Shown here: positions 21,834-28,343 of the stretch, in pieces
How positions within the stretch are numbered: the first letter of the stretch is position 1
Layout: each line of letters begins with the position of its first letter
NCBI GenBank assembly: GCA_045402695.1
Contig: JAWPNA010000236.1
Location: 1 to 28,343 of the forward strand
Direction: 5' to 3'
DNA from: JAWPNA01 sp045402695
GTDB lineage: Bacteria > Acidobacteriota > Polarisedimenticolia > JACPZX01 > DASXTC01
Length of the DNA stretch: 28,343 nt
Notes under the pieces: generated by a model
What the model was told of the DNA's origin: nothing
What the model saw: the letters and a program-made list of their open reading frames with translations, nothing else
Database searches by the model: none
Program-made: the position numbers and the translations under genes

Positions 21834-24680
21834 TCACGGCGTGAAGCAGACGCGCACGGTGTCTTCGATTGGGCGAGCCTCTAGCGTGATCGTCAGCGCG
21901 GGGCCTCCCCGCTCGTCGATCTGGTAGAAATAGGTCATGCCGTCCGACAAGGTTCCGGGGAAGTCGTCCACGCACGGTGGGATCAGGTTGTCGAGATGCG
22001 CGAGAAGATTCTGCTGGAGTGTCGAGCGAAGCAGGACGGGACCGCATGCGTTCGGTCTACCGTCCGAATCCGTGTCCCACAAGAACTCGATATCGAGGGT
22101 CGCCTCGGGATTCAGGGCGGTCACGTTCGTCTCGTTTCTCAGACCGTCGAAGTAGTCGTCGTCGTCGATGACCCAGTGCGGATCGAGGGCGCTGGGGAGT
22201 ATGCCCAGAGGGAAGTTGCCGTCCAGGTAGATCTGAAACTCCGCATCGGTCATTCCGGAGACTGTCGGATCCTGGAAGTTGGCCTTCATGTGCTGAAAGT
22301 CGAAGGCCGACGCAGCGCTCAACCGGCTTGTCATCTCCGAGAAGAGCTGCTGGCCGTCGGGGACGGTCGGGTCCGTGACATCCAGTCCCGCTTTGAAGCC
22401 GCATCCGCTGGTCACGAGCTCGTAGTCACCCGGCTTGAGCGCTTCCAGGTATGCGGGCCGGCCGTACAGCGCATCTCCATCCACAACCGTCAGGACGACG
22501 TCCTCCTCGGTCGCCTCGATCAGCGAGCGATGCGGTGTGGAGGCGTCCCCCAGGATCACGGCCAGGTCGGCGAACATCCCGGGCCGCAGGGTTCCGACCA
22601 GACCGCACCAGTTGAGCGTCCTGGCCGGGGCCGTGGTGACCATCTCCACCAACTGCAGATCGGTCAGGGCGGAGCCCCAGACGGTGTCGTTGATGACTGA
22701 CAGGCTCTTGAGCGACGCGAGCAGGTTCTTGTCGCCGGCGGGACTCCAGTCGGTGCTCAAGGAGACGGCGATGCCGCGCTGGACGGCCCCCGGGACGTCG
22801 ATGGTGGCTCCGTAGTAGAGGTAGTTGCTGGTCGGAGCGATGATCAGCTTGGCTCCCGCCGCGGCCACCTCGTCCAGGTCGGCCGGCGTCAACGCCGTGC
22901 CGTGGATGATGGCGGTCTCGGACCGCAGGAGGCAGACGTCCTTGAGGGCCTGGAACTCCAGGACGGCGTCGCCGCCGGTGCCCTCGGCCAGGTGCACGAG
23001 CCACGCGTCCACAGCGCCGGCATCCATGTCAGCCACCAGGGCCGGGGCTTCCGACTGGAACGTCGAATCCAGGACCGACAACGATCGCTGCCGTATCCGG
23101 TCAGCCCAGAAGTTCTGCAGGTCCACGTTGCGCGCCAGGTGATTCGTGAAACCGGGCGAGGTCGGGAAGCTGCCCTGCTCCGCCGTCGTGCCCGCGGCCA
23201 GCGCCTTGACCTCGGCGTACTTTCCGACCTCGGGCAGCAGGTCGTAGTAGTTCGCGTCTGTCAGGAGGTCGTGCGGGTAGCGCACGTGTCGCCGGTAATC
23301 ATCCAGCGACGTCCAATCCGACACGTCCTGCATCAGGGCTGGGACATCCCAGTGTGGAATGGTGTTGAATCCGATGTGGTCGTGGATGTTCATCAAGCCC
23401 GGGAAGATCAGCGCCCTGGTGTTCACGACGACGGCGCCCATGGCATACGACGGGATCGAATCACCGTCGTGGAGCAGGTCGAGGATCCGGTTGCCCTGCA
23501 CGTAGAGCGTGCCGGCGAAGACGCGATCCATGGCCGGGATCGACTCGTCCATCGTCACCAGCGTTCCACTCAGGAGGTAACGCCTCGCCTGCAACGCATT
23601 GATGCTTCCGGGCGTGCCCCTGTCGCCGGAGCCGAAGCTGCCGCGGGCTCTGCCCCACGAGAGAGGGTCCGCGGTGGGCAAGCGGGGGCTGATGCGCTCG
23701 AGCGACTGCCCGGAGGTGTCGGTGAACGGCGTGCCGGCATAGGCCAGCCGGTCCTGCTCGGCTCCGAGATTGTCGAGCAGCACGACCTCGTCGCCGCTGT
23801 TGGACAGGGCGAAGTTGCTCCAGGCCAGATCGGCCGTGTAGCCTCCGTTGAGGTTGGGATCGGCGCCGGCCGCGATGACGAACGATGCGCCCGGAGCGAG
23901 GCTGATCGGCGCTCCGGTGGCCAGGGTGAAGGAATCGAGATCGTCATCTCGAAGAGTCCACCCCTGAATATCCACGCTCGTGGATCCCGAGTTGAACAGC
24001 TCGACATACTCTCCGGCGCTGTCGCTGACAGCGCTGGGGTTGATCATCACTTCGTTGATGATCACCGGCCCGCCGGTGCGGAACACGAATGGCCCTCCCA
24101 GGTGGCAGTCCACCGTGCGCTGCGGCATCGAGCAGCCAGGATTCGAGTTCCCGCTGTTCATCGGCGTGCCCCCCACCGGGCCGTTGGTCCAGTTGGAGGC
24201 GACGGTGCCCGCTACCAGCGGATCGACTCGCTGCATCGTTTCCTTGGTCGTGTTGTTTCCCGCGTACCAGGCATCCACGTTGTCCTGAAGCCCTGACAGC
24301 GGGTCCCTCAGCTCCAGCACCTCCCCGGTGTTTCCGAGGGCTCCGGTGTAGATCTGGTCGGCGGTGACGCCGGGGACGGTCGAATCGTCGGTGCGCTCCA
24401 GCAGGAAATGGCCCCCCACCGGTATCGTGCCTGACAGCGTCACATTCGGCGTTCCATCCGCGGCCGTGAGTGTCCACCCGGTCAGGTTGATGGCCACTCC
24501 AGTGTTGTTGAGCAGCTCGATCCACTCGTCGTTCGCGCTCGTGGTTGTGCCCATCCAGGCAATCTCGTTGATGACCACGTCCAGGGCGGGACTCCCCTGC
24601 GCATGGGCAGTGCCCGCACACAGGGTCCAGGCGAGCACGAGCAGTGAGGTCGCGAGCCAGCGTGATCGAGGTTGTGTCAT
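21834..24680 (-). CDS. Secreted protein with two lamin-tail domains and an amidohydrolase domain
   Basis: The 948-aa product has a signal peptide cut near AHA|QG (after residue 27). Two lamin-tail domains follow, at about 33-150 (VVINEIAWMG, DEWIELLNNTG, GWTLTAADG) and 206-340 (VIINEVMINP, GEYVELFNSGS, GWTLRDDD). An amidohydrolase domain spans about 368-780: metal motif HDH at 433-435 (GLMNIHDHIG), VHLAEG, IIHGTALTPADL, APTSNYLYYG and STDWSPAGDKNLL, resembling cytosine-deaminase/TRZ-ATZ-type enzymes. About 150 further residues form an unassigned C-terminal region. The metal ligands appear intact, so hydrolysis of a C-N bond in an extracellular or periplasmic substrate is plausible. GGGGAG precedes the ATG. 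Lamin-tail domains in bacteria accompany secreted enzymes and may bind surfaces. Substrate unknown. Confidence 0.87.
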   Translation of the reverse strand: MTQPRSRWLATSLLVLAWTLCAGTAHAQGSPALDVVINEIAWMGTTTSANDEWIELLNNTGVAINLTGWTLTAADGTPNVTLSGTIPVGGHFLLERTDDSTVPGVTADQIYTGALGNTGEVLELRDPLSGLQDNVDAWYAGNNTTKETMQRVDPLVAGTVASNWTNGPVGGTPMNSGNSNPGCSMPQRTVDCHLGGPFVFRTGGPVIINEVMINPSAVSDSAGEYVELFNSGSTSVDIQGWTLRDDDLDSFTLATGAPISLAPGASFVIAAGADPNLNGGYTADLAWSNFALSNSGDEVVLLDNLGAEQDRLAYAGTPFTDTSGQSLERISPRLPTADPLSWGRARGSFGSGDRGTPGSINALQARRYLLSGTLVTMDESIPAMDRVFAGTLYVQGNRILDLLHDGDSIPSYAMGAVVVNTRALIFPGLMNIHDHIGFNTIPHWDVPALMQDVSDWTSLDDYRRHVRYPHDLLTDANYYDLLPEVGKYAEVKALAAGTTAEQGSFPTSPGFTNHLARNVDLQNFWADRIRQRSLSVLDSTFQSEAPALVADMDAGAVDAWLVHLAEGTGGDAVLEFQALKDVCLLRSETAIIHGTALTPADLDEVAAAGAKLIIAPTSNYLYYGATIDVPGAVQRGIAVSLSTDWSPAGDKNLLASLKSLSVINDTVWGSALTDLQLVEMVTTAPARTLNWCGLVGTLRPGMFADLAVILGDASTPHRSLIEATEEDVVLTVVDGDALYGRPAYLEALKPGDYELVTSGCGFKAGLDVTDPTVPDGQQLFSEMTSRLSAASAFDFQHMKANFQDPTVSGMTDAEFQIYLDGNFPLGILPSALDPHWVIDDDDYFDGLRNETNVTALNPEATLDIEFLWDTDSDGRPNACGPVLLRSTLQQNLLAHLDNLIPPCVDDFPGTLSDGMTYFYQIDERGGPALTITLEARPIEDTVRVCFTP

Positions 24681-24750
24681 GGGCTCCCCGGCGCCAGTCG
24701 GTGCTTCGCGGGGACTCTACTTGTGGAGGGGCGCCCATCGTACCACGAAA

Positions 24751-25056
24751 TCACGAAGGCTGATGCCGCGTCGGCGTGGGAACAGCAAGAGGATGCGCGC
24801 CGAGGATCAGTCCGAGCTTGCCCTCGTGAGTCAGCGTCTTGATGACGGCCTCACGCCGTAAGGCGCTCGAACGGGTGTCATGTGCCTCCTGGTAGATCAC
24901 CCGGACCGGAAGCCGCGCTCGCGTGTACTTTGAGGCAGCTCCACGCTGGTGGGCGGTGAGACGACGCCTCAGATCGACGGTGATCCCCGTGTAGAGCGTC
25001 CCGTCGCAGCATTCCAGGATGTAGACCAGCCAGCCACGCACCCTGACATTATCCAC
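24751..25056 (-). CDS. Small GIY-YIG nuclease-domain protein
   Basis: The 101-aa protein is a single GIY-YIG domain of the YhbQ/UPF0213 kind. The GIY and YIG equivalents are WLVYILEC and LYTGIT; the catalytic-type Arg is in DLRRRLTAH and the metal-binding Glu in ALRREAVIKTL. Length and motif order are as expected. These stand-alone domains are thought to act in DNA repair or recombination, though most are uncharacterised. The start is uncertain: GTG at 25056 gives the full frame but lacks a ribosome-binding site, and GTG at 25041 is also possible. It is divergent from the DUF1579 gene and lies 70 bases upstream of the amidohydrolase gene on the same strand. Confidence 0.85.
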   Translation of the reverse strand: MDNVRVRGWLVYILECCDGTLYTGITVDLRRRLTAHQRGAASKYTRARLPVRVIYQEAHDTRSSALRREAVIKTLTHEGKLGLILGAHPLAVPTPTRHQPS

Positions 25057-25078
25057 ATAGACGGGTCATCGGTGAGAA

Positions 25079-25084
25079 TATACT
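25079..25084 (+). promoter_or_regulatory. Possible -10 box for the DUF1579 gene
   Basis: TATACT matches the sigma-70 -10 consensus at 5 of 6 positions, 54 bases before the ATG at 25139. No convincing -35 element lies at the right distance, so the call rests on one hexamer. Confidence 0.3.
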
Positions 25085-25138
25085 TGCGCTGAGCCTGGGC
25101 TCGAACAGCAACCACTTTCATCCGAAGGAGGATCCGGA

Positions 25139-25747
25139 ATGCACAAGCCCGCTGGAAAGCTGGTCGCCGCTGCCGCGACCGCACTGCTGAGCACGTTGGC
25201 GCTGGCGCAGACTGGGAACCAGCAACCGCAGATGACCCCGGAGCAGAAGGCCGAGATGGATGCCTACATGAAGGCGGGCACGCCGGGCGCTCCTCATCAG
25301 ACGCTGGCGTCCTCGGTGGGGAGCTACGATCTGAAGATCAAATCCTGGCACGAGGCCGGCGGGCCGGCGATGGAGGACACGGGGACGGCAACACGCACCA
25401 TGACGCTCGGCGGACGGGTGATCGTCGAAGACGTCAGCTCCTCGATGATGGGCATGCCCTACACGGGTCACGGCATGATGGGTTACGACAACGTGACCGG
25501 CAAATACTGGTCCACGTGGAACGACTCCATGTCAACCGGCGTGATGGTGAGCGAAGGCACTTGCGACGCGCAGGGCAAGAGTTGCACCATGACCGGCAGT
25601 TGGATCGATCCGATCAAGAAGACCCCGGTCAATGTGCGGATGATGACCCAGTGGCCGAGCCCGACGAAGGAGATCTTCGAAATGTACGGTCCAGGCAAGG
25701 ACGGCAAGGAAATGAAAATGATGGAGATCACGTATACGAAGAAGTAG
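25139..25747 (+). CDS. Secreted DUF1579-domain protein
   Basis: The 202-aa product has a signal peptide (GKLVAAAATALLSTLALAQ, cut after ALA). The mature part matches the DUF1579 pattern: HQTLASSVGSYDLKIKSWHEAGGP, GTATRTMTLGGRVIVEDV, GMMGYDNVTGKYWSTWNDSMSTG and the late FEMYGPGKDGKEMKMMEITY. The fold is predicted as a beta-barrel like lipocalins, without a known ligand or enzyme activity. AAGGAGGAT sits five bases before the ATG. It is a single-gene unit, convergent with the glycoside hydrolase gene 51 bases away. Confidence 0.88.
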   Translation: MHKPAGKLVAAAATALLSTLALAQTGNQQPQMTPEQKAEMDAYMKAGTPGAPHQTLASSVGSYDLKIKSWHEAGGPAMEDTGTATRTMTLGGRVIVEDVSSSMMGMPYTGHGMMGYDNVTGKYWSTWNDSMSTGVMVSEGTCDAQGKSCTMTGSWIDPIKKTPVNVRMMTQWPSPTKEIFEMYGPGKDGKEMKMMEITYTKK

Positions 25748-25798
25748 TGCGGCAGCGGCCGGCAACTCGGTGTGCGGAGGCTGAAGCGTCGGTGAGAT

Positions 25799-27703
25799 TC
25801 AGTCGCCGGGCTGGAACTCGCTGGTCCACAGCGCACGGAGCGCGGCATGGGCCTTCTTCGGGCGGCGGTCGAACGTGACGATGCCGAACGGCCCGAAGTA
25901 GGTCGGGAACTCGTTGGTAAAGCCGTGCCGGTGGCGGTAGTCGGCCCAGCACCAGACGACGCCACCGGATACCTCCGGCACCGCCTCGACCGCGCGCCAC
26001 ACCGCCGACAGGTACGCGGCCTGGTAGTCCTCGCTGAAGCGGAGGTCGCCGCCGGAGCCGGGGATGCCGATCGTGCCGAACTCGGTGAGTACGATAGGCT
26101 TGTCGCCGAAGAAGCGCGCGAGCTCCCCGAGCCTCTGGCGCGTCGGCAGGTACACGCGCTGCTCGATCTCGGCGATGTCGCCGGCTACGGGCCCGTCCCA
26201 CATCCCGAAGTAGAGGTTGACCGCCACGAGATCCGCGAGGGCGAAGGCACGGTTCTTCTCCAGGCTGCGGTTCGCCACGTAGGTCGCAAGCCGCGTCGGG
26301 TCGAGCGTCTTGGCGCGCCGAAGCAGCCGCTCCATAGCGCGGATGCCCAACAGGTCCGCCGTCTCACACTCGTTCGCCATGCTCCACACGACGAGAGAGG
26401 GGTGATTGCCGTCCCGTCGCACCATCTCCTCAAGCGCTCTCTCGGCCACGTCGATGATGCGATCGTTCTCGAACTCCGGGGGCACCGGCGGGTGCCAGCT
26501 CGCGCGCCACCAGTTGAGCGGCACTTCCTCCATGTAGAGCAGGCCGATCTCGTCCGCAATTCGCAGGTGCGCCGGCGCCTGAGGGTAATGCACACGGACG
26601 AGGTTCGCTCCCGTCGCCTTCACCGCCTCGAGGTCGGCGCGGATCGCCGCCTCGTCAGCCACGGGCCCGCGGTCGGGAAACTCGTCGTAGCGGTTCACGC
26701 CACGGATCCGCAGGGGGCGCCCATTGAGCAGGATCTGCCGGCCCCTCGCCTCGATCGACCGCACGCCGAACCGGTCGGCTACGGAATCGATCTCACCTCC
26801 AGCGCCGAAGAGCCGGACATGTGCATCGTAGAGAGTTGGAGCCTCGGGGCTCCACAGCCGGACCCCCGGCAGCACGAGCGACAGAGCGACGCGCCCCGTC
26901 GCCCTGGGCCCGACCCGGGCCTCGGCTTCCACCGCGCGACCATCCGCCTTGAATTGCAGTCGCCCCGCGAAGGGTGCGTCGGAAACGTTTTCGACCTCGA
27001 CCAGGGCGGCCACCCGCCCGTCCGCCCCGCTTGGCGTCGCCCGAATCGATACGTGCGCGACATGCGCGAACGGCGTGGTCAGCAGCTCAACCGTCTCGAG
27101 CAGCCCGCCGTACTGCACCCACTCGACTGTCGTCGACCCCGGCAACCAGTCATAGCGCGTGCCGTTCTCAACGCGCACGACGATCCACGCCGGCCGCCCC
27201 GGCTTCAGCCATGGGGAGGCGGCGACTTCGAACGGCAGGTAGCCGGTCAGGTTCTCGCCGGCCTTGTTTCCGTCGATCCACACCGTCGCCTGGTAGTTTG
27301 CGCGGCCGAACCGCAGCCTCTGCCACGCGCCCGCGGCCACGCGATCGGCCGGCAGCGCGAGCGCGTACCAGCCGACGCCCTCGTAGCCGTCCATCACGGG
27401 GTCGTAGTGATCCCACGCCAGCGGGACGGAGACGGGCCGCCAGCCGCTGCGGTCAAGGTCGGGCTTCTGCCAGCCCTGTCTGTCGCCAACGCCGAGCGGG
27501 TCCGGCTGGAAGAGCCAGCCCTCGGAAAGGGCCGAAGAGCGCGGCGGCGCGGTCCTGTTGGAGATCGCGGGAGCCGGTGCTCCGAGGGCGAGAAGGGCGA
27601 CAACCCCAAAGCCGAGCAGGGACGAGAGCGGCAGCATGGCGCGGGCCTTCACTGAAATGGCGGGCGTGGTGCACCGCTTGGCGCCCGGCCAGAACGTACG
27701 CAT
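25799..27703 (-). CDS. Family 2 glycoside hydrolase, exported
   Basis: The 634-aa enzyme shows the GH2 order: a sugar-binding jelly roll at about 58-210 (GWYALALPADR, LRFGRANYQATVWIDG), an immunoglobulin-like domain at 211-310, and a TIM barrel from about 320. Catalytic residues are visible: acid/base Glu445 in WSMANECE and nucleophile Glu541 in VLTEFG. The family includes beta-galactosidases, beta-glucuronidases and beta-mannosidases; the specificity is not clear from these motifs. A hydrophobic segment (LSSLLGFGVVALLALGAPAPA) suggests export. Two starts are possible: ATG 27703, used here, or ATG 27637, which begins closer to the signal core and has AAGG eight bases upstream. It is smaller than E. 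coli LacZ, lacking the large C-terminal domain. Role: extracytoplasmic saccharide breakdown. Confidence 0.9.
   Translation of the reverse strand: MRTFWPGAKRCTTPAISVKARAMLPLSSLLGFGVVALLALGAPAPAISNRTAPPRSSALSEGWLFQPDPLGVGDRQGWQKPDLDRSGWRPVSVPLAWDHYDPVMDGYEGVGWYALALPADRVAAGAWQRLRFGRANYQATVWIDGNKAGENLTGYLPFEVAASPWLKPGRPAWIVVRVENGTRYDWLPGSTTVEWVQYGGLLETVELLTTPFAHVAHVSIRATPSGADGRVAALVEVENVSDAPFAGRLQFKADGRAVEAEARVGPRATGRVALSLVLPGVRLWSPEAPTLYDAHVRLFGAGGEIDSVADRFGVRSIEARGRQILLNGRPLRIRGVNRYDEFPDRGPVADEAAIRADLEAVKATGANLVRVHYPQAPAHLRIADEIGLLYMEEVPLNWWRASWHPPVPPEFENDRIIDVAERALEEMVRRDGNHPSLVVWSMANECETADLLGIRAMERLLRRAKTLDPTRLATYVANRSLEKNRAFALADLVAVNLYFGMWDGPVAGDIAEIEQRVYLPTRQRLGELARFFGDKPIVLTEFGTIGIPGSGGDLRFSEDYQAAYLSAVWRAVEAVPEVSGGVVWCWADYRHRHGFTNEFPTYFGPFGIVTFDRRPKKAHAALRALWTSEFQPGD
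26088..26113. repeat. 26-bp exact direct repeat, copy 1 (inside the GH2 gene)
   Basis: This segment encodes FFGDKPIVL, next to the nucleophile Glu of the glycoside hydrolase. An identical 26-base copy in the same orientation lies at 27847-27872. Sequence on either side of the two copies is not similar. Confidence 0.8.
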
Positions 27704-27846
27704 CCAAATTCCCTAGGTCCGGCAAGCCTGCATGATGATCCCTGGAGACCGCACTTCTGTCGAGGGGAGGATTCTATCAGGAGGAAATACTGGCCGGGCG
27801 ATCCGATTTCCGTGGAGAGACGCGGAGCACGACTCGAGCGTGTCCA

Positions 27847-27872
27847 AGTACGATAGGCTTGTCGCCGAAGAA
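27847..27872. repeat. 26-bp exact direct repeat, copy 2 (intergenic)
   Basis: This copy lies in the 195-base gap between the divergent GH2 and kinase genes, and would encode FFGDKPIVL on the minus strand if translated. It appears to be a displaced fragment of the GH2 gene. Apart from it, the gap (27704-27898) shows no gene or clear promoter. Confidence 0.8.
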
Positions 27873-27898
27873 ACTGGTTTCTGGTAGTCTCCACCGCG

Positions 27899-28343
27899 AT
27901 GTCTCTCGTGCCCGGCACCCGCCTCGGCCCCTACGAGATCCTCGCCCCGCTTGGGGCCGGGGGGATGGGAGAGGTGTACAAGGCACGCGACACGCGGCTC
28001 GACCGCACGGTCGCGATCAAAGTCCTCCCCTCTCATCTTTCGTCCAGCGCCGAGTTGAAGCAGCGCTTCGAGCGAGAGGCGAAGGCGGTCTCGAGCCTGA
28101 CCCACCCGCACATCTGCGCTCTGTTCGACGTGGGCCACCAGGATGGCGTGGCTTTCCTCGTGATGGAGTACCTCGAGGGGGAGACGCTCGCCGCGAGGTT
28201 GGAGAAAGGACCGCTGCCCGTGGCCGAGCTGCTCCGCTTCGCGGTCGAGATGGCCGACGCGCTCGACCGGGCCCATCGCGGCGGCATCGTGCACCGCGAC
28301 CTGAAGCCAGGCAACATCATGATCACGAAGTCGGGGAGCAAGC
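27899..28343 (+). CDS. Ser/Thr protein kinase, N-terminal part (cut by the window edge)
   Basis: The first 148 codons are present, with no stop before the window ends. They encode a Hanks-type kinase N-lobe and part of the C-lobe: GPYEILAPLGAGGMGEVYKARD (glycine loop), VAIKVLPSH with the ATP-binding Lys, FEREAKAVSSLTHPHI with the C-helix Glu, VMEYLEGETL and HRDLKPGN with the catalytic Asp. The start ATG has no clear Shine-Dalgarno sequence, but the family consensus begins here (PGTRLGPYEIL). It resembles the kinase at 7170-9749 throughout the shared part, so it may also carry a membrane helix and a PD40 or TPR sensor beyond the edge. It is divergent from the GH2 gene. Confidence 0.9.
   Translation, partial: MSLVPGTRLGPYEILAPLGAGGMGEVYKARDTRLDRTVAIKVLPSHLSSSAELKQRFEREAKAVSSLTHPHICALFDVGHQDGVAFLVMEYLEGETLAARLEKGPLPVAELLRFAVEMADALDRAHRGGIVHRDLKPGNIMITKSGSK

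Noticed and set aside
1..28343. tRNA, rRNA, riboswitch or CRISPR array
   Set aside because: I looked for conserved RNA-gene sequences and for regularly spaced direct repeats and saw none. The only regular repeats are the TSP type-3 and PD40 protein repeats.

Overview
The window is about 28.3 kb of GC-rich, densely coded DNA. It holds 17 protein-coding genes (the last cut by the right edge), one apparent gene remnant and one small non-autonomous mobile element. Several features together point to an uncultured, GC-rich, Gram-negative-type bacterium, with Acidobacteriota-like lineages the best guess: Ser/Thr kinases with a PD40/TolB-like propeller, an OmpA protein with thrombospondin type-3 repeats, a MacA/MacB-type pair, a DUF1579 protein and lamin-tail domains. 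That assignment is inference from gene content; no rRNA or ribosomal-protein marker is present.

Layout. At 44-904 (-) is an OmpA-family lipid-free envelope protein. Divergent from it, 1130-7132 (+) holds an unknown protein, a polytopic GT-C-like membrane protein translationally coupled to it, and a periplasmic adaptor plus MacB/FtsX-type permease that lack any ATPase partner. Convergent to these, 7170-10661 (-) encodes a kinase-propeller receptor and a secreted unknown protein. A small remnant of another propeller gene (10683-10868) precedes an OsmC-type peroxidase (10916-11350, +). At 11372-13297 (-) lies a radical SAM protein with a STAS-like tail, with its own predicted promoter.

The most notable region is 13427-21409 (-), a tightly spaced six-gene operon. 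In order of transcription it encodes a degenerate HD-domain protein, an MmgE/PrpD dehydratase, a fused aconitase of the fungal Lys4 (homoaconitase) type, an isocitrate-dehydrogenase-family enzyme, a CitD-CitE fusion and CitF. Together these could dehydrate, rehydrate and oxidatively decarboxylate a citrate-like tricarboxylate, and also cleave or form it through an acyl-carrier-dependent lyase. The substrate need not be citrate. No transporter and no CitC/CitG/CitX maturation gene is present.

A 277-bp inverted-repeat element (21475-21751) sits immediately upstream of this operon. To its right lie a large secreted protein with two lamin-tail domains and an amidohydrolase domain (21834-24680, -), a GIY-YIG nuclease (-), a secreted DUF1579 protein (+), a family 2 glycoside hydrolase (-) and the 5' part of a second Ser/Thr kinase (+).
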